From: Parapristionchus giblindavisi
Taxonomy: Eukaryota > Nematoda > Chromadorea > Rhabditida > Diplogasteridae
DNA length: 64,000 bases
NCBI GenBank assembly: GCA_943737045.1
Contig: CALSFV010000314.1
Coordinates: 303,001 to 367,000, forward strand
Direction: 5' to 3'
This document shows positions 29,466 through 42,724 of the stretch, piece after piece. The first letter of the stretch is position 1; each line of letters starts with the position of its first letter. The notes beneath the pieces are model-generated. The model saw only the letters and a program-made list of their open reading frames with translations, was not told the origin of the DNA and searched no databases. Position numbers and translations under genes: made by a program.

Positions 29466-31936
29466 TTCACCTCACTCTGTGCGATATCGTAGTCATATTC
29501 ACAAAGGGCAATGGGATAAGCAAACCAAGGATCGATGAACACTATGAGATTACCGAACTTACTCCAACGTTCCAATCGACAAAAAAGTTTATTAGAGAGA
29601 ATATTGACATAATCATTGTAAATATATTCTGATACTTGGAAAATCTTTCGAATAAAGTACGCGAATTTCAGTGAATTTTATCTGTGATTTGGAACAACTA
29701 CTGCACTAACATACGTTGGTTCTTTGTTATTTAACAATGATGAAGGGTAATCGGAAAGTTGCAAAATTTATGAGTACACGGGTAATGTGACTCAGAAAGT
29801 GCATTTCTTTGTTTATAGAGTTAGAGTCAAAGTTTCTTTGTTCCAATATCCATTGATTCATGAGAAGATCGATAGACGGACTCAAAGGGAAAGAGTGTAC
29901 TGGTAATGAACTCTATTCATGTCGCATCTTTTTATAATTATCCTAACGATTTCAAACAAACAGCATCCCTCACATGTCTTTAGCGAATGTCTATCTACCT
30001 CTAAGCCAACTTTCATTTCAGTAGCCTTCAAGATACGTTTCATCTCATAAAACTGATCTGTACTTCGTTCAAGATCTTTCGATTAACGCAAAAAACCGTA
30101 AATAAGCCAGAATATTTCACGAAATCACGTATTATATGTTTCATGAATCAAGCAACTTATGTGTTGCTGCTCTTAACTAATATCCGTACAGCTGTCGAGT
30201 TCAATCTATCTCTTCTCTTCTCTTCGAACCAGAGAATGGTCATTAATCAACACCTCTATCAATCAGTTCTTTTCAGTATTCCCCACCGCTTTGTGGGCTT
30301 GTGATCCACCGATTAAAAGTGCAGTCTACGGAGTTTCTGGAATAGCGTTTATGAGTTGGAGAAAGAAGTTCTTTGTCCTAAAAAACTCATATATATGATC
30401 ACAATCCCTTGCGAACTTTCTGTGTGAAATGGCGTTTCAAATTCTTTACAGTGCTATTGAGAGCATTCCTTGCGCAACTTTGTCTCCTCCAAATATTTTG
30501 CCATCCTTCTCTACCTTTGTAACTCTCATCTCTCAGAGTGTCTTCCATAGAAATGTTATTCATTTCTCCAGTCATCGCAACCACATTCGTAATGAAAGGA
30601 GAGGCCGACTAATGACATTCAGACCATTTCATGACAGCAAAACATTTACAACAAGGCAAAACATTCTTTCGTTGTCGTGTTTGGCAAGAAAAGCTGCTCG
30701 GTAAACGGGTGCCGTTACAGATTTTTATCATACTTTTTGAACTGTACAGTTTTGAACAATAAATTTTAAACCGTTCATTTTTAATTGTCAATCAGTACAA
30801 CTTGCGGAGTTCGGAATTTAAGGTTTCTATGATTATCAGAGACACTGCTGTAGTATTATCGCTTAAGTCATCGAAATTCAATCTCTTGTAGGGCTTAAAC
30901 GCCCTAATTAGGGCGAGATCAGTAGCAAACGTTGGCTTTTTGTCGATCCTTCATTATCTATCATCCATCATTCATTCCTAATTAACGTTATACTCCTTCA
31001 ACTCTTGGTCGAATCAATTTCCTTAATCAAAACATTACCCGCAAATATTATCGTTACTGTAAGAGCAAGGAGGGGTGTGGGAAATAATCGTCACTTCTGG
31101 CTAATGAAGGGAAGTGAAAACATGAAAGATGTACGTACGGTTACTGCACTTTAGCCCGACTTTGTCTGTCAACTTCACTCTTCGCTTCTTTGTTGAAACT
31201 GCTCTTTCTTTCTTGTGACAGTATGATAAATGAGTAAGCCACGTGCAAATGATTTGCACCTTTTTTCTCCCGTTAACCCCCCCCCCCCCCTCTTCTTAAC
31301 AGCGCTGGTGAATATTGATTTATTGATTACACGAGTTTGTTGATAAATCATAGTCAAGAATATTGCTACTGATGATGAATTTCGTACAACAGTACAAGTT
31401 CAAGTGCAGACCTATTTTAGTGAGTCCCACGGTTCATTTGGGAACTAACTACATATATTACACACTATTAATGTTATTTTTGTATCATTTGTGTACCTGT
31501 ATTATCAATAATTTTACTACAGCAAGACATTCATCAGTATACTGTAACAGTCCCATCCCAATTCCACTAACATAATTTCGTAATACCATATTTGCCCCTC
31601 CCTAGTAGCCTCCTTCACAACCATTCATTCGTTTATACTTCGTCCCTTCCATTCATTCCTTTCACTATTCCTAACGACATGTGATCGTAACATTTCTGTC
31701 AACACTCTGGAAGGGGGGGGGGTGCATGTCACACCTCTCCCATATCTCCTAATTTCCGAGACTCCGCCCCCGAATGAATTATTCTGTCAGTTCAACTGCA
31801 ATAATCAGGCACGCCTCGTAGAGTGCTGTCATATATTTCTCGCTCATATCATTTTTTGACTCCGCCCACTACCATAATATCCCAAAGCATTGCGATTCTT
31901 TCAGATACCGTAACCTACCGTAGTCGATTATAGAGT

Positions 31937-34900
31937 ATGGCGAAAAAGAAGCGTGGCGGGAGCATATTTGGAGCGAAAGCAGCCTGCACAAGTACGGCAA
32001 TGACAGTATCTATTTTTTTCCAATTATGCTGTGTTCCAAAGAAAGGAAAAGCAGAGAAATAGTGAAAATTCTGTCGAAGGGGTTTTGATCAATGTCATCA
32101 ATGATTCATTTTATAGTTGGCGAGCTCGAGAAGTTGGCCAGGTTCGCTCATACGAATGTTATCGTCGACGTAGTCTCTGTTGATCATCCTGAAATAGGTA
32201 CCTTACTATTAATACTGTACTTGTTTATGCTCTACTATAGTCAAACAGTACCTACGGTATTGACAATCTATCTACAGTATGAATATAGCAATCTTTCGCA
32301 CATTCAGCACAGCGTTTCGAGAGTGGTCATGGTGTGAAATAGATAAAGGGTAGAGCGAAAGAGAGTGAGTACGCAGAAGTGAGAGAACATAGGCGGTTAA
32401 AGTACACCATGGTGTATCGTGCCTTATTTTTTTATATATTTTTCCAAGTTTTCAATGAATGCTCTTCCTGCGTTATAGAAACGTGGTGTTCAGTAATCCT
32501 TCCATTTACATGCCTACATTAATCTCTGCTTTAATGTCTTACAGTATCCCTGTCATTCAGGGAAGGCACTATTGGAGCCGCGTTATTTCATGGTGCACGA
32601 AGTAACGGGAGATAAAGTGTCCTTCTTGAGGAAGGAAGGCTGTGGGTGTCCTGCGTGCGAACCTTCTACCTGGGAGGTCTACGACTTTGAAAAAGTGAAG
32701 ACAGGTACAAAAGAATCTGTTTCTCTCTTTTCTTCTTCTCTCATAATTTCTCTCACTTGATCAAACCATATTGATTGGAATAATTGTGTTAGAAGAAGAG
32801 GGTAGGATTTTTCTTTCATTTTAGGTAGAGCGCTGATAAATGCAACTTGCATCCAAAGAATTCTATGCGAAATAGTTTCTCCTCATTCAACTTGAGCCCT
32901 TTAGGAAGGCGAATTTAGAAGAATGTAGATCATTCACGGCATTCGCTTTGCGAGAGAATTTGCATGCTATAAGAGTTATAACACTCTGTCTGAGAAAATC
33001 GACACAGGTGGGTATCGATGAAAAATAGATTTTTCTGTTTTATGTATGACAATTACAGGCTCAATGAGTGAAGTTCACTGGTACTTGGAAATTCCTTCAA
33101 ATTGAAAATTCGCTTCAGGGGATGACCACAGAACGATTTGGCGCCTTTTCCTAAAAAGTTTATTTCGAATCCAATCGACTCCTTGGCTAATTCTAAGGAA
33201 CAATTGTCGAGGAGAGTTTTTTGATCAACGGTCAACGAAGGCTGGAAATAGGAATTTTCGAAAAAAATTTACATTAAATTAATTCTTACTATTTTCCCAT
33301 AGCCCAGGTAGATTTTTAATTTGCTCAATATCTTCTACATATTATATTACACCTTCAGTTTAAAATTCATAATTTTTAAAAAATACATTTAATGTGAACT
33401 AATCATTTTTATAACGAAAATCGTAATTATGGTGTGCTCCTACAGTAATCCCAAATCAATTAATTTGGTTTTTTTCGCTAGTTTTAAGCATATTTTCTGC
33501 GCCTTTCTTTACAATGTTAGATGTATACGATTATTCTGCACCGTCGGAGTGCAACTGCACGGTATATGTGATAATCACATTACTGATCGTACTTGTACTG
33601 TGCGTGTACTGTAATTTACGTGCTCTCTCTTATTCTCTGATCAGTCTATGTAACCGATAAGAAAGAGTACGGAACGACGTCAGTATGGTAACTACTTCGC
33701 AAGCTGGCTCGGATACGAAAGTGAATAAAATTTACAGTAGAAGTACGATCAGTAATGTGATTATCACATATACCGTGCAGTTGCACTCCGACGGTGCAGA
33801 ATAATCGTATACATCTAACATTGTAAAGAAAAGCGCAGAAAATATGCTTAAAACTAGCGAAAAAACCAAATTAACTGATTTGGGATTACTGTAGGAGCAC
33901 ACCATAATTACGATTTTCGTTATAAAAATGATTAGTTCACATTAAATGTATTTTTTTTAAAATAATGAATTTTAAACTTAAGGTGTAATATAATATGTAG
34001 AAGATATTGAGCAAATAAAAATCTACCTGGGCTATGGGAAAATAGTAAGAATTAATTTAATGTAAATTTTTTTTCGAAAATTCCGCATTTCCAGCCTTCG
34101 TTGACCGTTGATCAAAAAACTCTCCTCGACAATTGTTCCTTAGAATTAGCCAAGGAGTCGATTGCACCGACTCCCGAATCGATTGGATTCGAAATAAACT
34201 TTTTAGGAAAAGGCGCCAAATCGTTCTGTGGTCATCCCCTGAAGCGAATTTTCAATTTGAAGGAATTTCCAAGTACCAGTGAACTTCACTCATTGAGCCT
34301 GTAATTATCATACATAAAACAGAAAAATCTATTTTTCATCGATACCAAAAAATATCCGAGTTGTTGAATTCTCTCAGATAGTGTGTTTTATATATTTAGA
34401 CTCAGAATCTCAAGTTGTTTTATATGAGAACACCTTGTTTTTCGCTTCCCGGATCCATACTTTTCTATTATCTTCTTTAGGGTTAGTATTTCATATTCAT
34501 CTGATCCAGTAGTAGCATTAGTGTATCGTTGATCCTCTAATCTCATTCATCCTTAATCTTAATCGTGGACTCTTCGTCTGCGCCCATCTCAATGCCCCCT
34601 TTAATGACGCATTAAGTGACGAAACGAATAACATCTGCGCCAATGGATTAGTCGAAGACTTAGAGGGCGGTGAACCGGGGATCTTATTTCAATCTTCAAT
34701 CGTAATTTCACTAATATCAGTTTTTTTTTCACTTTGGGGTTTTAATCATATTGGGACCATTTTGTTAAAGGGATTCATTTTTGTCTGAAATTAGCATAAG
34801 CTCGATTTCATTGATCATGCGGCCCTCTACCCAATCAATCTGAAGTATGTTTGACTGATTATGCTTCATCTACTTCCAAAGAACCAAGATCGGTCTCAAA

Positions 34901-37900
34901 GAAAACCGAATCTCTCACGCTACTTCATCTAAGATTTACTATATCCGCATAAAGTTCCCATTCGTTTACGGAAATTTTTCGTTCTAAAGGCCTCAGGCGG
35001 AAATATTTCCTCCTATGTAGTTTATGAATATTTTCAGATATTCTAAGAATCAGGGGTGTGAAAAATTTCCCGGCCTTTCCCGAAATTTCCCGAATTTCCC
35101 GGACTTTTTCGGGAAAATGTATTTCCCGATTTCCAGATAAAAAAATTCGGGAAGTGTTTCGGAAAAAAAATATCCTTCGATGGAAAAATGATTATAAATT
35201 ATAAGTTTTGGAAAACTTTTAGCATATTTTGAGAAAGTAAAGGCAAAAGATGATTCTAACCATACGTGGGCGGCATTGTCACAATCGTCAAGACCCAACT
35301 TTTTTAACCTGCGACCGACCCGATTTGAGAAAACGTGAAGGTGAACAACTCGAATTTTATTTTGCTTGAATTTTACAATAAGTGATAAAATTATGATTAT
35401 TTTGAACTTCTTCGGTGGGACATTATTTCTTTAACCAGTCATCGTTTATTGACGCAAATATTCGAGTTTAATCGTTTTTCTATCAAAAAAAATTCAAGTT
35501 GTCTGGTAAGGTTGCCATTTCTTATAGTCATTATTCTTGCGTCCAATACACCCGATTTTCATTTCCAGCAACTAAGTGTGCCCACGTATGATTTTAACGG
35601 AATCTCGAAATGAAATTTTTTACCATAACTTCTTGGTAGAGCATATTCTGAGGCCTTTAGAAGAACAATTATGAAAATGAAAGTCAAAAATGAATTACAT
35701 GCGAATTTATGCTCACTATGGGCAGATCAAGTGACCTATCATGTAAGCAAGGTAATCCCAGTTTTGAATAGAAAAAAGTGATGTTATATGAGGTTATGGC
35801 GAAAAATAAGAATTTCCCGAAATTTCCCGATTTTCCCGACTTTTGGAACCGGGAAAAATATTTTTCCCGAAATTTCCCGAATAAAATTTCCCGCACACCC
35901 CTGCTAAGAATGTTTTGTTCTAGCGAGCGAGAATTGTGGAGAGAGAGGCTTCTGAATCCAAAAAACTCTCTCTTTGTTAGCTTGTCTTCTCTGTTGCAGT
36001 ACATGTGTTCTCTCTCTCTCTTTCTTTTTCCACCTTTCCTTTTCCCCATCTCTCTCAATTAATCATTCTTTTCACTCTTCTCTTTAATTCGGACACACAA
36101 TTCCGTATTCTTTCTATATTACCGAGGCAATAAAGTAACAGCTCATTCACTACGAAAGTAATATAATGTCTCAAGGTTTTGGTACCACGGAAGCTGTAGC
36201 GCGAAATAATGCAACGTATAACTACATTTTTTGAATCCATTTTGTTTGCAATATTGCAATTTTTATTCTATCCTTATTCATTATTTCCATCATGGCAAAT
36301 GAGAGAGAGAACAGATATGTAATTAGTATAGATTGATAGGTCCGTCGCGTCATCAGCGAAACGGTTGAAGGCAACAGTGAACAGGGATATGGAGTGGTTT
36401 AATTATATGCAAATGACGAAGAAATGTGATCGATCTCAACAGAATTGAGGAAGAATTTAAAGCGATTAGGAGAAGATGTGAAGACGATTTTGAAAGCTAT
36501 AACCCTCTACCCTAAATATAGCACTCGATGGTAGCCATAGATATGTTACTCCTGTAAAACTGATTATGTCCTTTTTTTTAAATAAGATAATGTCATTATG
36601 CAAGGTATCTTCTAATCTTAGAGATGTGGGAGATTATCGTTTTCGACATTCGGAATATGATCATTATGGTGGTTTTAGTGAGATGTGAATCATATTTCCG
36701 CCTTCTTCCTCTCAATTCTCTGTTACTCTGATTCTTAACTCCGCCCCTTGAAATGAAGATGATTATTTGTCTACAGGTACTCAAGAAATAGTTCCTCCTT
36801 CTCCTTGAACGTGCATTTTTTGATTTTCGATTATTCGATTTTTTCTCTAATGTTTTTTTTTGAATTCTTTCCAAAAAGAATCGAAAAAATCTTTGTCATA
36901 AACCAGCTTCAAATTTCAAAATTTTATGGCATTTAAAATAATTAAAATTTGGAAACAAAATTACAATTTCACCACAATATTCGTTCCTGCTCTAATATTT
37001 CTTTATAATCAGCCATTCCATGAATCGAATAAGCCTTCTATAAATTAGGTAATTGATCTTAGCAACGGAAATTGCGCAGCATATATCTTCTCCGTTATTT
37101 GTTCTTTGTGTGCATAAACATGTTCGTTATTCTTTCTCATGCTTAGCTTCCCTTTACAATGAATTCTTTTCTTTCATATTCTTGAAATCATTTGATGTCT
37201 GTTTTTTTCTACTTTTATATTTATATTGTTATTCTAGAGTAATATGCTCTTTTCAGCTGAAAAGGTGCCAATCAAAGCTCGAACTCCTCCTCCTGTTCCA
37301 GCTCTTGCTGTGGATAGAGCTCCAGCTCCGCCTACGGTTCCCGCTCCGGATCGAGCTCCTTGTCCGATGGTGGCTCCTGAAGCGCCAAAATCAGAGGAAG
37401 TGGATATGCCTCTCATTGTTCCAGTCCAGGTATATTAAGTACTCGTATGATCTTGATCTCGGAAATAACTTTTAAAAATGCGTGTGGTTCCCTGCATGAG
37501 ACAGGCTTGGGGCGAAATGGGTGGTCCGAGATGCACATAATGGGTGGTCATGAGACATCCCATTGAGATAAAACAAAAACAGTTACAGTAGAATTATACG
37601 GACTAAGCCATATGAAGCTAAGCTATATGAAGGAAATATGCTTATGTGCAAAGGCTTATTGTCGTTAATCAAATACTGAGTATTTATGACCAACACTTAT
37701 TCACATCATATTTTAAATATTTTATCTTCGTGACAAGTATGCATTAGAATAAAACAAAATGTGTATTAAAGGCACACCCCAACCTAATTTAACACTTCTC
37801 TAGCTACGCTCTCTCGCAAATAAAGAAAGTGAGAGTGTGGCCAAGGCGCAGGGCCTCAAATTAGTTCGGAGTTTGCCCTTAAAGATATTTGGTGAGAAGA

Positions 37901-40900
37901 AGAGGGGAAAATAATGATGAATTCTGTTAGCCTAATGGAAGATGACAACGTTTTCGTGGGTTTCATGTATTTCAATCAACAAGCTCGTTTTTATCATTTC
38001 CATGAATGGAGTAATAATCGCTCACAATCAACCACTGATGATTAAGAAATTGCGAGCATTTGCCATGCCACTGACTTACTCTTCCTCACGTAGTGCTAAA
38101 AATATAAATAGATGAATAGGATATAATGAACCAATATAAGTTTGCATGCACATTATGTCAATAAATGTATTATATTGTTGATGTAAATGATTCATTAAGA
38201 CTCACCTCACACCTAACGTGGTTGAACCACTTGTATCATCCATATCATCTCTAAGGACCATCATCGAGACTGATGCCTGGGTAAATGATCATCTATAATA
38301 ATATTAATATCTTTATTATGCGTATACTAAATGAACAATATTAAGAAGAACTACATAAAATTGATTTAATTGAATCACTAGTCTGATAGATGATCTTTAC
38401 AGTATCGATACAAACTTCAACCCGCTTTGGAAACGATGGAACATGCTTTGGTCTTGCTAACGTCACACGATAATCAGGTATAACTGACGAGAGATAATTT
38501 ACGCCTTTGCTACTTGCTAAGAAAAGCCATTCTTAGAACGCCAAGGAATTGTTCCGTCCTTGATCGAAAACGATGAATAAAAAGATGGCTATGGACACAA
38601 TCTCGAGAGATATTCATGAATGATTCAATTACAGAAGCCTCGCTTCCCTTCGTTGCCACCTCTGCCTCCATCGATGGAAGGTTCTCAACCCATCGACAAA
38701 CCAATCACTCCGATCAGCAATCTCCAACCCATCGGAAAGCCGACGACTACATCGAAGGAGCATAGTGGTGCGCTCTTCACTATATCCATTCCCTATCTTT
38801 TCTCCGCATGCAAATTCACTTACAAAAGTTTTCCTCATTAGTATTTTACTACAATGCTAGATAACTTTAATTAAGATTCTGATGCTCTTCCGAGTCGTCC
38901 CGGGAATAGTCTGGAGGGTGTTCGTTCTTTCTCGGATAACTTCTTCTTTTCCAATTCCATCAAACCGGTCCACGAGATACTTAACGGGTAATCAAATCTT
39001 ATTATTATATTATATGATTATAAAAATATTAATATTATCATCATTATTAAAAATTCTGCAAATGTAGTTATATTCATTATTTTAGACAAGAAGACTGGCC
39101 TAATGAGAGCCGCTCTTCACCTAGTCCAGTTAGTGTACATCGTCAAAGGTCCTCTCCGGTGTCGTACGTATCATTCACATTTTTATATGACTCGTATGAA
39201 ACATGTCTGATTGTGATCCCCTTTAGGAACGTCCCTCCTCACCCGTGTCCTCGGCGAGTACGCGTGGTTACGCGTAATGAAGTGCCGCGTCCTGTTGCGC
39301 CTGTCTCACCACGAGCGAGCGCACCGCTCACAGGCGCAGATGTTGCCCAGATCCGATCAGATACGGTGCCCCCTACTTCCCCGGGATCTGCAAAACTGGA
39401 GGATTCGGGATCCGAATCGGATGCAGCCACTATGGATGATATACTCGAAGATGACAAGCGTATTGTGAATGATACCGTGGCTATTGAGCAGATCAGATCA
39501 GAGAAAGTTGATATAGATGCTGGTTCTATCATTTCGGACGTAGATCGAGCAAAAGAAGCAGAATACACCAACGAAGATGGAGAACTAAGAATGGAGCCAG
39601 AGTCTGAAATTGTCCCTGAAGTTGAAGAGGTGGTATTGAATCGCCCACTCGCCAGACAAGATACAGAGCCAACCAAGACAAGACAAGGCAGAAAGCGCAA
39701 CCTAGCCAAGATGCATCAAATTAAGAAGGAGAAGATGGCTCAGTTGAGAAGGGAGCAACTAGCGCTAGAGGAGGAAGACAGACAACGCAAGGAGGAGATC
39801 AGGTTACATGTTTGCCTTTACATGTTGTTGTTATTATTCGTTCTGAAATTATCGGTATGACCGCAAACTCTCATAGGTAAAAAAAGTGAGAGAGTTTTGC
39901 GATATCAAAGTATTTAATGTTTGATTCGTTATGAAAGCTTTAGTTCGAGAAGAATGCATCTGGAAGTTTACCGCAGAGTTAATGAAATTTAATTAATCTA
40001 AGGTAATTGTAGACGCGAAATTCGCCGAGCAATAGCTGCCGATGAGACCACAACCCAAAGTAGTACACAGTCGACACCGAAGGAGAAGAAGAAGACGAGA
40101 AGGAATTCATCTTTTATGATGCAATGGAAGGAACAGACCAATAATGATGAGGTTAGATTGCGCTAATTGTAAGTCTGGAACTATAAACGGATGCTAACAA
40201 TTTTTTATTGTTTAAAATGAGACATTGTCTAGATCAGATGCGTATTACAATCATACTGGGTTGAATACCCGAAACGCGTCTGACCGATAAACTAGATGAC
40301 CCAACTCTTCGTTTAACCTTTGGCATATCCAAGTACAATACTAACATACAATCATCCTAGTATTTTGTCGTTTCCCACCGTGTTAAAGTCAAGTAGACGG
40401 AAAAGAGGAAAGCAGAGTTAATTTTGAGATTGTAAAAGTAGTTGAAAAAGTAGCTTGGCCTTGTAATTTCATTGTAACTGTTTGTCAACTATGAAGCTTA
40501 CTCTACTTTTTTCATCTAATTTTCCAAGAGCTTTTTCCAGGACCTCATAAGACAACACAAATAACATTATTTTGAATATAATATATAATGCAGTAATTAA
40601 ATTAAGGAAGACGACGAATCAGATTCGGGAGAAAGCGATGATGATCAAGATGAAACAAATGGTAAAGATGTTCCACTCACTAACAACTCGTCGAGGAAAA
40701 AGAAGAGAAGACAAGCCAAGAAGGACACTTTCGAGTAAGCTTTTGAAATGACATAAAGAGAAATTTTGATCACAACAAACTGTCAGATTAGAAGATAATT
40801 CGCGAAATTTCAAATACAAAAAATGCTGCCTTACTAATTGTAAGAAATGAAAAAGGCCCACAAAAGGGTTTTCGTATTCATCTTCCAACATGTGTATTCA

Positions 40901-42441
40901 GGATCGGTCAGCCACTCGAATTTCCTGACGAAGGCTCGACAACGGAATGGATATTGGAAAAGGTGTGATGCTATTCTCTCTTAACAATACTGTAACTGTT
41001 ATAAACAGTGCCACAGTTTTCACCCATAATTTGCAATTATCATAATAAAATTTCCAGTTGTCTAATTCAAAGGGGCTGTATTGAAGATGAACAACTATAT
41101 TAAGTGGAGTGAGACAACACTGACTAGTTCCTATGAGAGGAATCTTACTTTCCATATTTTCACAGAATGCCAAGAGTATTTCGATCCGATGAGATATCCT
41201 CTCCTATGGTCGAGTCAGTGTTCCTCAAAGTACAAATATATATTATTTTACAATTTTCAATTACAGATGCTCTTCCTCATTTCCATCGTGATTATCTGTA
41301 CTCTGGTATACTTCTTCTACACTTCCTTCACCAATTCAAATGAGACCAAGAATGAACTGCAACCAGCGCCTTATTCACAGGTAAAATAACGAAATTATGT
41401 TGTTACGGTGATCATCAGTGGACAATTCATCTTCTTGTCAGCTTTCTATATAAGTGAACTTGAAATCTTTCAAATATGTTTGAAAATGAAGATGTATCAG
41501 CCAAAATGACAAAATGACAAATGACAATGGCCAAAATGACAAAATGACATAATGACAAATGACAATGACCCAAATGACAAAATGACATGACAAAATGATT
41601 TTGAGATGGACTGTAGTGATCGATATGACGATTGCATAATGGATATACACCTACCTAACTTCGTGAGAGCCGAGAGTCAGTCTACGTCGACGTCTGCGAC
41701 GTACATTCGACAGTCAGCCGTCTTCGGAGTAAATATTCTCGTTTGGACATTCATTTCTCTAATTGTAAAAGCAAAGTCACAATAATGATTCTGACCAGAT
41801 ATTCCACCATTTTGCGAAGTTAAGACAATAAGTATAACATTTTGAATTTTTTTTTCTCGTTGAACTTACTTTTTCAAGTAGTGACATCCGGAATATTGTG
41901 TTCAGTAAATCAATATTTTTGTCTTTAGCCGCATCAGTTCTTCTTCTCGATGGATAATCTGGCTTGGATGAGAGACAAATGTATTGGCAATGGTGGCAAC
42001 GAGACGGAGTGTCTTCTCAATTTACCTCAGATGACGTACATTGTGGGTCATTCATTTTCATCAATTTCTGTTTTTTTTTCTTTTTTTAAAAATTATAATT
42101 TAAAATAATTCCTGTGTAGGCCATCCTACTTATGAGACCCAGCCCACGGAGACCGGTACAGTGTCTAAGACCAGGCCGAAAAAGTAGCACAACCAATTTT
42201 TAGTCTCCCCTTTCTTTTTATAATATTTTATTTCTACTCTTACTTGTAATACCTCGACTTGAAAGCAGAGAAATCGTATTCTCTCACAATCAGTTCACTA
42301 AGTCGTACAAATTGTAAATATGCACTTTTTCAGTACAAAATGGATGACGGAACAGAGTGCATCGCTCGTTTCTCCAATGTACATCTACTCACTCCTTTGA
42401 GACATCTTGATCTCATTCTCAACAAGTTCGTACTCGATTAA
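31937..42441 (+). CDS. Gene A: CxCPxC-module, disordered/charged, membrane-anchored protein (15 exons, ~692 aa)
   Basis: Exons 31937-31991, 32117-32169, 32545-32704, 37257-37429, 38403-38477, 38635-38767, 38876-38987, 39086-39163, 39227-39802, 40013-40151, 40607-40734, 40902-40962, 41267-41380, 41929-42042 and 42334-42441 keep one frame throughout. Domain order: basic start MAKKKRGG, a ~75-residue module ending CGCPACEPSTWEVYDFEKVK, an Ala/Pro-rich segment, a long acidic/Ser region, a basic heptad-like stretch (KMHQIKKEKMAQLRREQLAL...), a KKKRRQAKK patch, then one membrane helix in exon 13 (MLFLISIVIICTLVYFFYTS) and a lumenal or extracellular tail with NxT/NxS sites and two or more cysteines. 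Its paralogue is gene B. I do not recognise the family. The exon 2 donor (32170) was chosen for phase. The 3' end is uncertain: exon 14 could instead splice to 42120 (stop at 42187), or exon 15 to 42565. Intron 3 (4.6 kb) contains two large foldback elements. Confidence 0.72.
33011..34346. mobile_element. 1.3-kb palindromic element in intron 3 of gene A, with a mirrored open frame
   Basis: GGTATCGATGAAAAATAGAT at the left is the complement of the sequence ending CATCGATACC at 34346. The arms are ~600 bp with a ~130-bp loop near 33610-33735. Each arm encodes, reading inward on opposite strands, the same protein-like frame (MTVDQKTLLDNCSLELAKES... with FCGHPLKRIFNLKEFPSTSE). The right arm has a 7-residue insertion (APTPESI) absent from the left. 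This may be a captured gene fragment or transposon remnant, not an exon of gene A. Confidence 0.85.
35051..35903. mobile_element. hAT-like non-autonomous element with 8-bp target duplication
   Basis: Ends CAGGGGTGTGAAAAATTTCC and its complement (CCCGCACACCCCTG). Flanking CTAAGAAT at 35043-35050 and 35904-35911 is an exact 8-bp target-site duplication. CAGGG-type ends and 8-bp duplications define hAT transposons. The arms are rich in TTTCCCGAA. No transposase frame. It lies in intron 3 of gene A. Confidence 0.9.
35261..35590. repeat. Element nested inside the hAT-like element
   Basis: CATACGTGGGCG and its inverse CCCACGTATG bound ~330 bp of unrelated DNA in the middle of the hAT-like element. 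The ends resemble those of 17377-17568. Confidence 0.6.
37766..37883. repeat. Hairpin repeat (~115-bp family) in intron 4 of gene A
   Basis: TTAAAGGCACACCCCAACCT at the left, AGTTTGCCCTTAAAG at the right, CTACGCTCTCTCGC against GTGAGAGTGTGGCC in the stem. Confidence 0.82.
42120..42187 (+). other. Possible alternative last exon of gene A
   Basis: After a TGTGTAG acceptor, a GTG-G donor choice at the end of exon 14 would give MTYIVGHPTYETQPTETG followed by SKTRPKK and TAG. This hydrophilic Thr/Lys tail competes with the exon 42334-42441 ending. Confidence 0.35.
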
Positions 42442-42564
42442 ATCGGTTTCAAAAATCGACTTTAGTTTAATATTTTTATTCGAATCTCTATTATTATCAC
42501 TCAATTTCACCAATCCTCCTTTATTTTGATCCTAATAGATTACCAATATTCTTAATACTATCAG

Positions 42565-42724
42565 GTCAGTTCTGATGATCTTCCCACTCAATTGTCAGAC
42601 CGAGATTACGAATATTACATTGCGACAGAACGTTCTACAAGAAGAGGAACAGAAAATGTGCATCAATATAGACTCTGAATACATGCTGGAAAGGACCGTC
42701 ATCTTCACGACTATCTCTGAATGA
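42565..42724 (+). other. Possible further 3' exon of gene A with two open phases
   Basis: After TATCAG the DNA is open in phase 0 (VSSDDLPTQLSDRDYEYYIA..., stop at 42676) and in phase 2 (SVLMIFPLNCQTEITNIT..., stop at 42722). Exon 15 offers matching donors: TTC|GTACTC at 42430 for phase 0 and AA|GTTCGT at 42426 for phase 2. Either could replace the FVLD stop. Confidence 0.35.

Larger units (their letters stand above)
26981..31936. other. 5-kb gene-poor stretch upstream of gene A
   Basis: Holds two mobile elements (27145-27396, 27901-28019), a second pyrimidine-rich strip (29330-29465), poly-C near 31278 and poly-G near 31715. No exon chain was found. Frames near 28511-28747 and 30429-30704 lack coding features. 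Confidence 0.4.

Noticed and set aside
39239..39709. 156-codon minus-strand frame
   Set aside because: Antisense shadow of the large exon 9 of gene A.
41081..41266. Upstream extension of the gene A membrane exon (MNNYIKWSETT...)
   Set aside because: Open into exon 13, but the phase-0 acceptor at 41266 and parallel structure in gene B favour a short exon starting at 41267.
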